From Chara braunii (lineage: Eukaryota; Streptophyta; Charophyceae; Charales; Characeae): DNA of 54,312 nucleotides. Made by a program: the position numbers and the translations under genes. Under the pieces are notes generated by a model. The model did no database searches. It was not told the DNA's origin and saw nothing but the letters and a program-made list of their open reading frames with translations. Where the stretch lies: positions 807,802 through 862,113 of the forward strand of contig BFEA01000435.1 of NCBI GenBank assembly GCA_003427395.1, written 5' to 3'. Below, piece after piece: positions 31,000 through 42,947 of this stretch (positions are counted from its first letter, which is position 1; each line of letters starts with the position of its first letter).

Positions 31000-33900
31000 C
31001 TCCATGCAAACCAAGAATAAACAAAGCGCTGGGCTTCCTCAAACTTAACGGGACCTCCTCGCCTTAGTGACCAAGTCAATCTGCACACTATATTGCCCTC
31101 CTCCCATCCTTCCCCCAGATGCAACCCATTTCATTCAGAATCCGCTTTCAGACAATCGATAAAGTGAAACTGAAATTTGCTCATACATTCTTTTACCTCA
31201 GTCTGACTTATGTTCCAAAAGTCAAACTCAAGACCAAGTACAGGATCCACACAATACACTCTGTCAAGCGTAGAGAGATGTACAGATAGAGGTTATAGTG
31301 GGGTTTAAAGAGGGAATCAAGGAATTACCACTCAGTTTCCTGCCTCCATGACTCCTCCTTAGTCCCGGCAGAGCTCCCGCAATCGGTGGGGCAACCTCCC
31401 ACAAAGGCCGTGGCGCGGATTACGGGCCACACACCCGCCTGCCGCCTTCCTCCCAGAACCAAAACCAGACTTTAGAGTAAAAAGGGCAGGATAAGAGGAG
31501 TAAGACTCTCAGACTCAGGGAACACACACTCAGACTCACGCGAGAGGGCCTTCGGTCCTTTAACGCCTGAGGGCCCCACAATGGCGGCCAACTGTCAGCT
31601 TGGCCGGAGAAGTCAACCTGCTGAAGTAGACCCTCCTGTCGGACCTTCTAGACCGCAGCACTAGCCCCATCCTTCATATCGCTATCTTGCTTCGCACAAA
31701 AGCAACAACCGCATAGCCCCCGAATAGTTAAAGTCAGAGCAGCGCGGCCCTAATCAAACAGCTCACGCTTTGTCGTAACCCCGGCAACAGCCGTAGCAGA
31801 AGGAGCAATCTATGCCGCGAGGCAAGGGTGAACAGGCATGACGCAGCCAACTGATCAACTGCAGCAGCCAGCGCAGCCAAGATAAAGGGCGTGGTGGTAT
31901 GTCCGCGGTACCATAGCTCAGGTTCCGATCACCGACAGCTGGCTGCGGAGCGTGCCGCCTAGGGGTAAGTCTTCAGTCCTTTGACTGGCCACACGCTATC
32001 TCGTTCGACGACCAAGCGCGATTGGGACGAGCCCGCCCCCTTTTCTCTTCGACAGCCGACCGGTTGCTACCCCCGCGAACCCGACACCCACCAACCGAAG
32101 ACTCCCTACCAGAATGCGTTGGCCTTACGTCGGCTATTCGACTCTTCCCGCCTCCGGTCTCTACCATAGCCCGTAACTTCCCATACGCACCCGGCGCATC
32201 TTCCCGCCCGGGTTTATCCCCCTCCGTTTCGGCCCAGCTCACCTCCTCCGTGCCTCATCCTGCTCCCCTCTCCCTCTTACTCAGTACCTAGTAACAACGC
32301 GCAAAGCCCTCTCTCTCTCTCGTTGCCAGGCGAGGATGAATCTTCCCCTAGAACGCGGATAGATACATCAGAACCTTCCACCTGTCGTATTCTCCCCCTT
32401 CTAACTTACTCCCTCCACACCACCTTTCCACTAGATCTGACCTCGTAGTCAGCTTCGCCAACCTCCAAAACATCAGACCTGCACCTTTGTTCGTGAGAAA
32501 TGGACCAGCAACGAAGGATCAGCCACAATTTCGTTCCCGTTCGTTCTCATCCTACCATAGCCCATAAACACTTTTCTCTTTCTGACTCTAATCCTACTCA
32601 ACTAACACTAAAACTAACACTATTACGTGAATCGTTTAGGGTAAAACCCCCGGGGTCGTCCCTTTTTCTTGCTTCCATTCAGGGTCGAGAGTGCGGGGTG
32701 TGCTCCGCTGCGTCCAGCACCAGCCCCCGCCACCACTACCTTCCCTCTGTCGAAAGTACCCAGGCGCGAATCCGAGCCGGATTCATCCCCCAACCTTACC
32801 GCGTTACCCTGAAGCCTCGGTGCCCGTCTCGCTCAGTTCGTCGCCACTTTGTCAGCGCCTGCACTTAGCGCTGCCCCCTGTGCCGGTGCATCCTCCTCTT
32901 CCTCCACCATCATCCTTTCCCACTAACCGCATTCGGCCGCCTGCTCCAGCTCACCGTTCTCCCCCTTCTGGCCCCGTCAAGTTCGCTGCGCCATTCCCTC
33001 CGTTACGACTGCTCGTCGGTCCGCCCGGAAGCACGCGACGAGAAAGTGAGTGAGCAGAAAAACCCGAGCGCTCGGGTCCCTGCTCAATTTATGCGTGTCG
33101 ACTTTACGCAGGAGCCACGCTAACCTCCCCTGTGTCGTCCCTCTTCCAACAGATGCCCCGAAGGACCTGGCCGCCTTGATAGGCGCCCCTCCGTGCTTCC
33201 GAAGGCCGACCGGCCTTTCCCTCCCCCATCGCACGCACGTAGTGCATTTTCCGTCCGTGTTCACCCCCGGACTCTCTGCAATCGGGCAGCGGCCAGCGGA
33301 TCTTCCCTGTGTCACTCCACAGTTTACGAATACCCTATTGATGTCAGCGCCCCACGATCTTTCTGCCTGTATGTCACCACTACGTACGGGCCATGCTAAT
33401 CTCCTCTTATCCCTCACGCGCCCTCCCCTGGCGCGGCTCCCAACTAGATTCACGCAGGCCCTCGACAACCTCCCCTTTTGCTTTTGGCACGCCCCTAACC
33501 CGGTTCGCGTCCGGGTTCGTTCCCGGACCTTTTCCCTACATCACGCCATCTAGGGGCCATGCGGATTTTTCTCGATGTAGCAGGTCTACTTCAAAAGATC
33601 TGTCCTACGACAATATCCCTCCTACCGTACTATCCCCGCGTGAACCCGGCCTCCTTTGTGGGGGTTATCGCAACGGTCAGGCTAACCTCCTGTGTAAGTT
33701 ATCCCTCGACACCACTCCCGGCTCCTACTTCCCAGCCTACCCAACGGCCGCGCCAGCAAGTCGGCCGCCTCCAAAGGAGGAAAGAGGAGGAAACAACAAA
33801 CCACCAAAATAAAATAAAATCCAAAGCAAAAATCCCCCACCTCTTTCTGCCCCAAGCTCAACTCGCGACCGGATCCACTTCCGGACTGCCCACGAGCCTT

Positions 33901-34819
33901 ACTAACTCCGATCGTGTGGGCGCTCCGAGGGATCCGCCCATAGTGGTCCACGTGACGGGGTCATGCGACCCCCTTCTTCACCTCGTACTAAATCCGGATG
34001 ACCCTACGGCCCGCCCAACACGGCGTCCCACAATCCTTCCGAGGTAACAACACCCAAAGGGGAAACAGACTAAAGCACGCGAAAATATAGGAATAAATCG
34101 TCGGAATAGGGGAGGGGAATCCCTTAAGGGGGGGAGAGGAACAGGCCGCGGCCCTACCGTAAGAAAAAAAAACCTTTGGCGTGGGTCCGTGTCATGGCTC
34201 TCCCAACAAAAACTGAGGGGGATAGTTCCGCGGGACCCTCAACCTCTCAGCTTTCGCCGCTCCGTCGCTCTCGCGCCGCCGCCCGCGGGCCTCGATCCCC
34301 GTACCTCCGCTGCAATAGTCCAATGCCGTAACCGATAGGGCTAAGCCCAAGCCTGAGACCAGCAAGCGCGGCTTCGCATACAGGGTGATACCGCACGACA
34401 CTCCGGGCAAGGATACCGCTCCGGCCACTCTTTTGACCCACATTCGTACCCACGGCCCCTAAGCATCCAGGCCAGGCCACCGCCCCGCGCCGTCGCCGTC
34501 CCATGCGCCTACCGGCACGCCAATCCTACCGTCGGTCGCACGCGCGGACCCAAAAACGGACCTTCATCGCCTAATCAATCTCGTGGCTTTAGTACGGGTC
34601 GGCCGGCTACCCCGGCCGCCCACTTAATCAGAAAAATCACACGCGCGCCTTAAAATTGCGCGCCCACGTACCCCCTACCAGGATTAGGTAGACCTTGGCC
34701 CGCGCACGGACGACCTTCACATTTTCCCCGCACGGGCACTCCAAAGCCAGGCTAACCGAGCCTTTCTGTCACTTGCAAAAACCAGGGCGGATACCCTTGT
34801 AACGGTATTCGCGCCGACA

Positions 34820-36877
34820 ACTTACCGCATCATATTAAGCGGCATTCCCGTCGCGTCGCTAAATAAAAAAGCTATAGATTTCCATCACATTTCAAATGCT
34901 GACGAGATTAGAACCAATCCGATTAGCCGAGAGACTTCAGGGTTGAGGCCTCCATCAAACCGTGCCAACACAACTATATGCTGCCAGGGTCTCAACCTGG
35001 GTTTCCGCTATCCTGACACCAGGACGCCAGTGTATTACGCATCAATACTACAGCATAAGTTCCACAGGCCCTCAAACCATCCTCTTCCTTTCCATCCTAG
35101 ACAACCGCCGGCCTCTCGTTGGGTGTCCCAGTTGAACTCTCTCTCATAGACAGAGCCATAACTCGGGACGCGGGCTTCGAACGGGACCTGTGAAGGCATT
35201 CTTGCCTTCTTTCAACAATTTTCTCACCATCAAGCAAAATGCATATATATATAGCTTATAGCCTCTCTCGGCCCTTTCTGTAGTCTAGCACAGAAACGCC
35301 AGGTCTCCATTTGAGCCCACCATAGCCTGGTTGATCGGGCCAGGTCTACGACCCGCAACATTGTTACCTTCGTGGCAGTATCCTCGCATTGGTTATACAA
35401 TGACAGGTACATCCCTGATAATCAATCAATCAGGGCTTCTAAAAGACTCGACTCTTATCCCGCGAGGTAATTTCCATGGGGCGGGCAACTCTTCTTAAAC
35501 TCTTACCTCGCGGGCCCGCAGCCAGGTTGTGCCGGCTAGCAGCCATCCACTAGGGGTTGCGCCCAGGTGGCACTAAACTTTATCGTTTAGCTTGGTATTC
35601 TCTCAAATATGGCTTAGAATTAACACAGGTGGCCCGACGGGGCATCACAAATAATTCACGGGCACTGCGGGACTACGCAGGGGTCTGAAGGCATTTACCG
35701 ACCCTCCAATAATAAGCACGGCATCCTTCGCTCAGTCACAAACAACCTTCCCGCCGGATCCACAAGGCCGCGGCCCCTGACTTGATCAGAGCCAGCAATC
35801 GCCCACCTTGAGGCATCTCTCGCCCTTTTCAAACACTTCAAACAAACATGGTTCCCTCTCGTCAGACTTTACCAACACAGACAATGCTTGCCATACCATT
35901 CAATTTTTACCCACCCTTACTTGGTGAAGGGTGCCTTTCACAAAGGATTTCCTGGCCATCCCCCTTTTTGTATGGGATGACTCCTTATCCGACCTCTTCC
36001 AAACCATGAAGGGGTCTCCATACAATGTAATTCCCACCTTCCAGAACTATGAAGGGGGTCTTAATCATTAAACAACTCAAACTGAGGGACCACCTTCTGG
36101 GTCCCTGTACAAACTTAGGCAACGGTGTTTAGTGCGCCCAAACATGCAAATTTCTGAATTCATCAATCCCGTAGGATTCACAAACAGGCTGCACTCCCCC
36201 TCCTTATACTCTGCCTCGTCATCTGCTCGTAAGCAGGTCGCACGAGTATAGCGGAGGGTAGACACCTCCACGATTTCATAATACACACATGAGATGCATC
36301 CTGTACATCTCTCACACAAAACCAATCATACATCAGGATAAAGCCACACATGTGAGAGTGGTAGTGATCGTCGTAAGACAAGCCTCGCAGGAACTCAACT
36401 CATAGTATACTCAGGGAGTATAACGTCTCCCTCAAGACTCAAACACAAAACCTCAACCCAAACTCTGTCTATCTGAGCATGGCTCCCGACCCCACTGTAC
36501 ACCTGCGGAACACGCTCGGAGACACAACATCCACTCAAAATCTAATGGGTGCCTAACCCTCTACCTCACCTAACTAGGGAAACTCATACCCAAGTCTCTC
36601 TTAAACCCAAGTAGTCTTTGCATCACGAAACCAAAAATAGACTGAATAGCCTCATATGTCCTACGGCCGTACCTCATCTCTTAAGTCGTGGCCCATGAAA
36701 GAGACTCAAGAAAAACACAGTCAACTAAGTATGTAAAATCAGGCAGGGACTTATTCTACCACCCCTAAGGTATGCACACATCTAGGGCCCCCTCAGCCTA
36801 CTCAGCGTATACACAACTCCAACCCGCCTCCCGTGTGCAAACACTCTAATCCTACTGACACATAGGCAGATCAGCCC
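34820..36877. other. ~2 kb non-coding region between second gag-like gene and 3' LTR
   Basis: No open frame with protein character. The base run next to the LTR, read on the minus strand, is gatgcggtaagt before TGTCGG and is not a convincing polypurine tract. The sequence includes 'atatatata' near 35244. It may hold 3' untranslated sequence of the second gag-like gene. Confidence 0.6.
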
Positions 36878-39572
36878 CTACTCACACAACTCCTCCTGGT
36901 TCTGCCTATATAACTGAGCCCTGCCCCCATCTGGAGCTCGCTCCACTATCCTGCCCTGTCTGTCATAGAACTTGCCGTCGACCTCCGCAACTCGCCCCTC
37001 GACTTTATCCTTGAGAAACTCTGGACAGTCCACGGCTCTATGCCCTTCCTCCTTGCACCAAAAACAGGAGGTATAGTGCCACCTGGCAGTCTTCTTCTTT
37101 CTCCCTTGCGAACTGGATGCCGAAGGCGCCTCTATGGTCCCAGTAGTCACCTCATGACACGACGACGATCCCATATGGCCCTGAGGTCCGGGCTCCATAG
37201 CCTCAACACCTCCTCCCCTTCGTGTGGCTGTGCTCCCTGGCCTGTCGTCTGGCATATCCAACTCTTAGGGTCCCTCCTCATGAGCCCTCTCTGTCTCAAC
37301 CACCACCTCATCCCCACATGGTCCTGACGGCCGAGGGCTCACCATGGTGGTGGGCTCACTCATGGCCTCCTGCTGCTGTTGTCGCCGCGAGTCAGGCTCC
37401 TCTGAGTCCGTCTCCATGGCCAGGAGCCCAGCTCCGTCCTCAACTCTCCCAACCTCGGAGCATCCTCTGGAGCGTTAAGCCTCTGAGGCCCCTCCTGTGG
37501 GATGCTTATCCCCATGGCAGCCGCCAACTCATGCAGCTGCGAACTCCTCCTCTCCGTGGACATAGCCATAAACGACTTCTGTGTGCCACCCTCCTCTTCG
37601 GCTGCGTCCAAAGGCACCTCCTCCATTGGCTCACCCTGTCGAGGGACCTCCATGGCTGCTCCCTGGCTCGGCGAAGCCTGCACCCCTCGGCCCTCCCCAC
37701 CGGCACCGGCACCGGCTCGCCCCATCTGGCTAGCCTCCCAGGCTACCGAGAGTCTATCCACACCGGCCCCCATCTCCCCAAATCTCCTCTCCCACTCAAC
37801 CTCTCTAGCCTGGCTCCTCGCCCTCTCCTCGACAAGCTGAGTAGTCAGGTGCTCTACCTCCGACTCCTTAACCCTGAGCTTATTGCTGAGTACATTATAC
37901 CACTGGAAAGATGTGACTGTCGTCTCGCATACCCTCCGATCCATGTGCTCAACTGCCTGCCTGATCGCGGAGAACCCCAAGTCCCCCATCTCCCTCAACT
38001 TACTCGTCTCCTTATCCGCCCGTCCTGCCTCTCGTGACCTCTGGCGGGCATCATCCCTCTGGCTCTTATACCTAGCCCACAACTCGTCGATCCTCTGCTC
38101 GCTCGTCTTGGGCTCGACTGGCGGTGTCGGCTCTATCCCTGCCGCCTCCATCTCGGTCTGTTTCGCGTATATCTCGTCCAGACGGACTCGCACTCGGGCA
38201 GACTTCTCTTCGCGGGTTTCTCTTGGGGCTCTTCCCGCTCGCGGCCCCTGGCCCTCTGAAGTCGTCGCCACAACCCCCATTCCCTCGCTCGTACATCACC
38301 CTACTGGCGGTAACTCCGCTGGAACGGGCTCCTCGATAACCGGACTGTTGGTCACATGCGTGGACAGTGGCAAGTCAGGAGGCGCCTCCATCCTCGCTCT
38401 CTCACACACTCCCTGGTCCTCCGCCTCTGCCTCCTTCTCAGGCGTAATGGCGGCCGCAGGGGGAGACTCCGGAATCTTCTCGCTGCCCGGCTCAGGAATC
38501 CCCTTTGGCCATGAATGTTGTGCTGGCTCTGGAACTGGGGAACATGGAGGGGTATCGTCTCTGACCATGATCACCTCCCCACCCTGAGGTCGTACCGGAT
38601 CCGGTCGCCCAGCTGCCATCTCACGACCCTGTGGCTCCTCTCGGTCCTGCATGTCCGTCTCCATCCCGACGTCCAAAGGCTCTTCCAACGGCACATAGCG
38701 CGACGGCTCATTTGAGCCCTCCCCCAATCGCGAGGCCTCCCATCGAGATGCATCCTGATGAGTCGCTAAGCTTCGGAATGGCGTCTCTCTTGGTATGTCC
38801 AGCTCCTGCGCTGATGGCAATGGTGAGGGTGGTCTCAGATCCTCGCTCGTGATCCGCCGAAACTCAACTGCCCGGAAGCCACAAGCAGGGAATGATCCCT
38901 CTGCCAATGCGGGCCCTGCGGGCTCATCCTCCTGCCGTGCTGGGGTTCTCCTCCTCTCTCTGGCCAGCCCCACCTCTCCCGGTGCCGGTTCCCTCGGTCT
39001 CTTACTTCGCCGTCGCCTCTCAACCCTGGGCTCGTGCCCCTCGTGTTGTGGCCGTCTGAACGCCCTCCTAAGCTGGGCCTGACAACCCTCCCAATTTCGA
39101 GCCCTCTCCCGAATCTGTTTGGCCACCTGCCTCTCTGCCTACCTCATCCAGATAAGTAGGGCCTGTATCCATTCCTCCCGCGCAACCCCCAGACTCGACA
39201 TGTAGTGCTCATATACGGGGATGAACTGGTCTGCATTCCCCTCCTCCAATCGAATGGGCAAGCCATCACGCCCCCTAGGGGAAGCTCTCAACCTCTGCAT
39301 CCCGGCCTCCACGCCTGGCCAAGTCAGGGTCTCCTCACATATCTGGGCGACAGGCTCCTCGAACCGCCCTATACCCCTCAAGTGGTGAATCCTCTCCGCC
39401 ACTGACCACCCTCTCTGTGCCACTGGTCCCGATACACGTCCAGGAAGAGCTCGATGTTGTCGTCATCGAACTCAGGCGTAGGCTCCCTCCTAGGCGGCCC
39501 GCGTCGCTCGTCTCTCCCCGCTGCTCCCTGGGGCCCCTGCCGTGGCCGTGCGTACCTCCTGCCCCTCTGCAT
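36878..39572 (-). pseudogene. Second gag-like gene, downstream of integrase, with CCHC zinc knuckle
   Basis: ATG at 39572 lies 22 bp after the integrase stop. The frame begins basic, then DDDNIELFLDVYRDQW. A frameshift near 39410 leads to SVAERIHHLRGIGRFEEPVA, IRLEEGNADQFIPVYEHYM and EEWIQALLIW, a gag N-domain pattern. TAG-type stops at 39139 and 38296 interrupt the same frame. A long Pro/Glu/Arg linker and a coiled-coil-like region (ESEVEHLTTQLVEERA) follow. A second frameshift before 37261 leads to the knuckle CFWCKEEGHRAVDC (CX2CX4HX4C) and KFYDRQGRIVERAPDGG, ending at 36878. The knuckle region resembles that of the first gag. No signal peptide or membrane segment is visible, so it is not env-like. 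It probably encoded a particle or nucleic-acid-binding protein. Confidence 0.7.
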
Positions 39573-39594
39573 GACTGCCTTTGAAAAGTCAGAC

Positions 39595-40761
39595 CTATTC
39601 CCTGGCCATGAACTTCTCCAGCCTTGTCCCTGATACCCAGTCCTGCCACCCTGCACAATCCAGCTCCTCGATTTGGTAGGCCCCAAACTCCCCACACTGC
39701 ACAATCCTATACGGTCCCAGCCACCGTTTGTCGAGTTTCCTAGACCATTGTTTTTCCAACGAAGAGTCATACAGCAGCACCGTATCCCCAACTTTTAGTG
39801 GATCCTTCCTTATTCGGGCCATTTGGTCCCATCTCATCTTGTCTTCCATGCGGCTTCTCGCTACCTGTCCAGCGGCCTCTGGCAACCTTTCTTCAGCCGC
39901 TCCCACCTGCCGTGCTCGTATATCGAGCAGCTCTTCAAAATAGAGGTTCACTTTCAGGTCCCGGCGCCTCCACGTCTTCATAAAGCTTTCTATAGGGAAG
40001 GTGGCATGCCTCCCGTACCATAGAGTGGCCGGCGCATACTTGGTAGTCTTTTTTACTGTAACATTTTCCACGAAGAATGCCGATCTCAGGAACTTCGGCC
40101 ACTGGTTAGGCCTCCTCTCAGTCCACTTGGCAAGGAGATTCGTGATGGTACTATGCCCCCTTTCCACAGGTGCGTTTGCCTGAGGGTGCGCGGCAGTAGT
40201 ATAGTTTGCCACCACGCCCTACCCTGCAAGCAAGGTCCGCACCTCGTTGCAAGTGAACTCCGACCCCCGGTCCATCACAAACTCTCTGACAAATGGGTAG
40301 CGCAAGTAATACTCTTCGATGCACCTTGCTAAAACTGGGCCAATTTTCGTGCGGATTGCCCGGCCGTCCACGAACCCGGTAAGGTTGTCCCGTACGTCGA
40401 AGATATAGTGACTTCCATCCTCCCCGAGCGGCATGAACAATAGGTCCAAGTGCAGAACTGCTCCTACTTCCGTTCCCAACCTCGGGTGCAGGGGCTCCCC
40501 AGACCTTTGAGCTGACCTATGCTGGCAAGGTATACACGACTGGCAATATTTGATGACCATAGTCAGCATTTCATCCCAATGGTATAANTCGCTTATCTTC
40601 GCACACGTGGCACTAACCCCTCTGTGCCCCCCTGCTATACCATCGTGTAGGGCTGCTATGACATCGATCTGCCGGTTCCTCCCACACACGATCCTCTTGG
40701 GGCTCCCAACCTGTCGCTTTATAAATAGGTGGCCATCTCTTACTACGTAGAGATGCCTCAT
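39595..40761 (-). pseudogene. Integrase (zinc finger, DDE core, GPY/F-like tail) with one in-frame stop
   Basis: Integrase inserts the cDNA into the genome. The HHCC finger is visible as HDGIAGGH followed by CQSC (first ~100 residues of the frame). The catalytic triad is present: Asp in HLDLLFMP, Asp in MDRGSEF and Glu in APVERGHSTI. TAG at 40219-40221 cuts the frame between the second Asp and the Glu. The C-terminal part carries KRWLGPYRI and GAYQIEEL, the GPY/F module. No chromodomain follows; the frame ends at 39595. One unresolved base lies at 40588, in the finger region. Frame is continuous with RT and RNase H. Confidence 0.88.
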
Positions 40762-40812
40762 CTTCTGCGCTTTAGCACTTGCATCCCTATCTCTTATTTC
40801 GCACGATAGGAG

Positions 40813-41214
40813 TTACCCCAACTCCCGATAGATCCCGTCATATTCTTCAGCGCGGAAGGCCTCCCTTATTTCCCCCTCTTCGAACTCGTCATCCTGGCTC
40901 TCAGGAATAAGAAGTTCACTCTCTTCAGGACCAAATGAGTCCCTCCGGCTAGAGCTCCCCTGCAGGAGCATATTAGTGAGCAAGTACATCCCTCCGATTA
41001 GTTGCTCATGCTCCTCTGCCTGGGTTGGCCCTTCCTCTATCGTCCTCACCTCTTCCGCCAGACTATGTGTGTCTGCCAACGCCAACTTCATCATCCAGCC
41101 AACATCCCTATTCCCCCACGGATCTTCCTCTTGGAAGGGCTTGAGGACCAATTCCTCCTTCTGCTCGTACCCCCTTGGTGCTAGCCATATAGGATGCGCG
41201 ACGCAGCTAGGCAC
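40813..41214 (-). pseudogene. Acidic spacer of the polyprotein between RNase H and integrase
   Basis: Same frame as the flanking pol domains, bounded by stops at 41221-41223 (TAG) and 40813-40815 (TAA). It has no recognised domain. The sequence is Glu-rich (SLAEEVRTIEEG, DDEFEEGEIREAFRAEEYD). It corresponds to the RNase H-integrase linker. Both bounding stops are presumably mutations, since coding resumes in frame on each side. Confidence 0.7.
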
Positions 41215-41220
41215 CCTCAG

Positions 41221-41766
41221 CTACCACTCATTTATGTGGAGGCGGACATCCGCCTCCTCATCCAGGAACCCGTTGACTAGTGGGGTATCCTCAATTGACT
41301 CTTGGTTTGCCCCATCCCAGTTGATACGGCTCAACCCGTCCGCCCTGTTTTTGTCCCCTGGAATCCTCTCCAATTCAAAGTTAAACATCCAAATGTAGGT
41401 CAACCATCTCGCGATGGTTAGGTCAGATGGAGTATAACTTTTCAGGGAACACGCCAGCGCAGTAGGGTCCACCCTCAAAATGAGTCTCCTGCCAAAGATA
41501 TAGTTGTGGAAGGTCCTTAGGCAATGGAGCACCGCCAGCGTCTCCTTTTTGAACTAGGAGTAATTCCTCTCAGTCGTATTGAGAGTACGACTTTCAAATC
41601 TTAGCGGCCTCTCCCCTCCATCTGCATCCGCCTGGATCAGGACCCCTCCTAGGGCAGTTGGCCCAGCGTTCGTCTTGACAACGAATGACTTTTCTTCCGT
41701 TGCCTCATAATTTGGCGCTCCCAGTACCAAGTCTCCTTCCCTAAACTCTCCCTTCATCCTTTCCAC
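41221..41766 (-). pseudogene. RNase H domain, catalytic Asp replaced by Asn, in-frame stop
   Basis: RNase H removes RNA from the RNA:DNA hybrid during reverse transcription. The usual TDA start of the fold reads VVKTNAGPTALGGVL, so the first catalytic Asp is Asn (GAC to AAC). TAG at 41554-41556 follows ERNYS, where coding continues with FKKETLAVLHCLRTF, ILRVDPTALACSLKSY and GDKNRADGLSR. This order is typical of the Ty3 RNase H, with the ADxLSR end. Frame is continuous with RT. Either defect alone should abolish activity. Confidence 0.88.
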
Positions 41767-41805
41767 AACCTTCTCCTGGTCCTCGCCCCAGACCCATTCC
41801 TGATC

Positions 41806-42924
41806 CTAACGCACCAGCTTCCTCAGATGCTCCGTCTTGGTGGCGAAGTCCTTCACAAAACTCCTCCAAAACCCACAGGTCCCGAGGAATCTCCTCACGT
41901 CTATTATTGACTGGAAAGGGACTGGCCACTCTAGGATCTTATCCGTTTTCTTTACGTCTGGCCTCCGCCCCTTCTCGTTGCAGACAAAGCCCAGAATCGT
42001 GGCCTCCCTCATACAATGCTTCGATTTGGGGCCGCTTGCCATTAGGTTGTATTCTTCCAGCGGATCCAGAACCTGATCAATATCCTGGATGTGCTTCCAG
42101 ACGAACCGCCTCACTCCTGGCATCACTTCGCCTTCCTCCTTCTCTTTTGGACCCTTGACCGCCAAATCGTCAATGTAGGGCTGACTCGGCTGAGTGATAT
42201 GTGGACTGACCGTCTGCATGGCCCTAATCATGTGCCTTTGCACCATTGCCACCGCATTAGTCCACCCCTGAGGGGCCACGTTCATGTGAATCAGTCCCCT
42301 TGGCGTATGCATCGCCGTTACCGGCCTATCTCGCGGGTACACAGGAAACTGGTCATACCCAGAGTAAAGGTCTATAAGTGAGATTATAGGCCTTCCTGCG
42401 CATGACTCTGAAAGGGCGTCCGCGTTCGGCAATCCTCCCGCGTCCCGCACCGTCATTGCATTCAATCGTTGTAAGTCCTGCACCCATTGTAGCGTTCCGT
42501 TCGGCTTGATAAAACAAAACCAAGGGGAAGCATACGGTCCACTGGAGTAATCAGCCACATACGTCCTCATTTTCCCATCCAAGTAATCCACCACCTTCTT
42601 CTCCTCATCCGGATTCGGGTACCGCGCGCCTTTCAAGTTTCATGGCTCGTGTGGGACGGTATGGATTCTTATCATTGGGATCTTACCCACGTCTAACCTC
42701 CCACGCTCGTCATCATTAAAAGCATACGCGCAATGCCTCCTCTTCATGGTCTCCACCATCAAGGTCCTCTCCTGGGGCGAAAGGAAACCAGGTTCGCCAA
42801 TTATCAGCCCTTCCTCATTCTCATCATTAATGCGGCACGGCCCTGCCTGCGCACGCTCTCGCATACGCCTTATCAGCCCTCGCTCCCGCTCATAGTAGGC
42901 TTCCTCATCCTCCATGACAAGCAC
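41806..42924 (-). pseudogene. Reverse transcriptase with YIDD motif, broken by one TGA
   Basis: The frame from 42924 is interrupted by TGA at 42640-42642, directly after PHEP, and resumes at once in frame with KGARYPNP. Counting from 42636, the fingers segment PWFCFIKPNGTLQWVQDL lies at residues 38-55. The first catalytic Asp is in SLIDLYSGYDQ (residue 89). NVAPQGWTNA is at 119-128. The YIDD catalytic pair is at 154-157, followed by the thumb and connection (FLGTCGFWRSFVKDFA). TAG at 41806-41808 separates it from RNase H. Family is Ty3/gypsy by motif order. Confidence 0.92.
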
Positions 42925-42947
42925 GGGGACCGGGCGACACTTCTTAT

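Larger units (their letters stand above)
27508..34819 (-). repeat. 3' LTR (7312 bp) of the nested Ty3/gypsy element
   Basis: Begins 'tgtcgagcacatcgg' and ends 'gcgccgaca' on the plus strand. The right end is set by loss of similarity to the partner LTR after 34819. It contains the hairpin cluster (28199-28310), five ~125-bp tandem units (29263-29910) and the constant-loop hairpin array (30127-30999). No open frame in it has a recognisable domain. Frames in 31973-33812 are proline/arginine-rich and not accepted as genes. Confidence 0.93.

Noticed and set aside
30641-31042. 133-codon minus-strand frame with repeating RSISL and LYKFR peptides
   Set aside because: The peptide repeat is the translated constant hairpin loop appearing in two frames; the DNA-level hairpin explains it better than a protein.
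31973-33812. Proline/arginine-rich open frames inside the LTRs as genes (identical in the two LTRs over part of the stretch)
   Set aside because: Overlapping frames on both strands in GC-rich sequence with no domain. Identity between the copies reflects LTR identity and not protein conservation. Frames after 33244 differ by frame-breaking changes.
34970-35040. tRNA-like T-arm on the minus strand (CCAGG TTGAGAC CCTGG)
   Set aside because: The T-loop lacks the TTCGA core, and no acceptor or anticodon stem can be completed around it.
36878-39572. Env-like gene downstream of integrase
   Set aside because: No signal peptide, transmembrane segment or glycoprotein pattern; instead a gag-type N-domain, a coiled-coil-like region and a CCHC knuckle.
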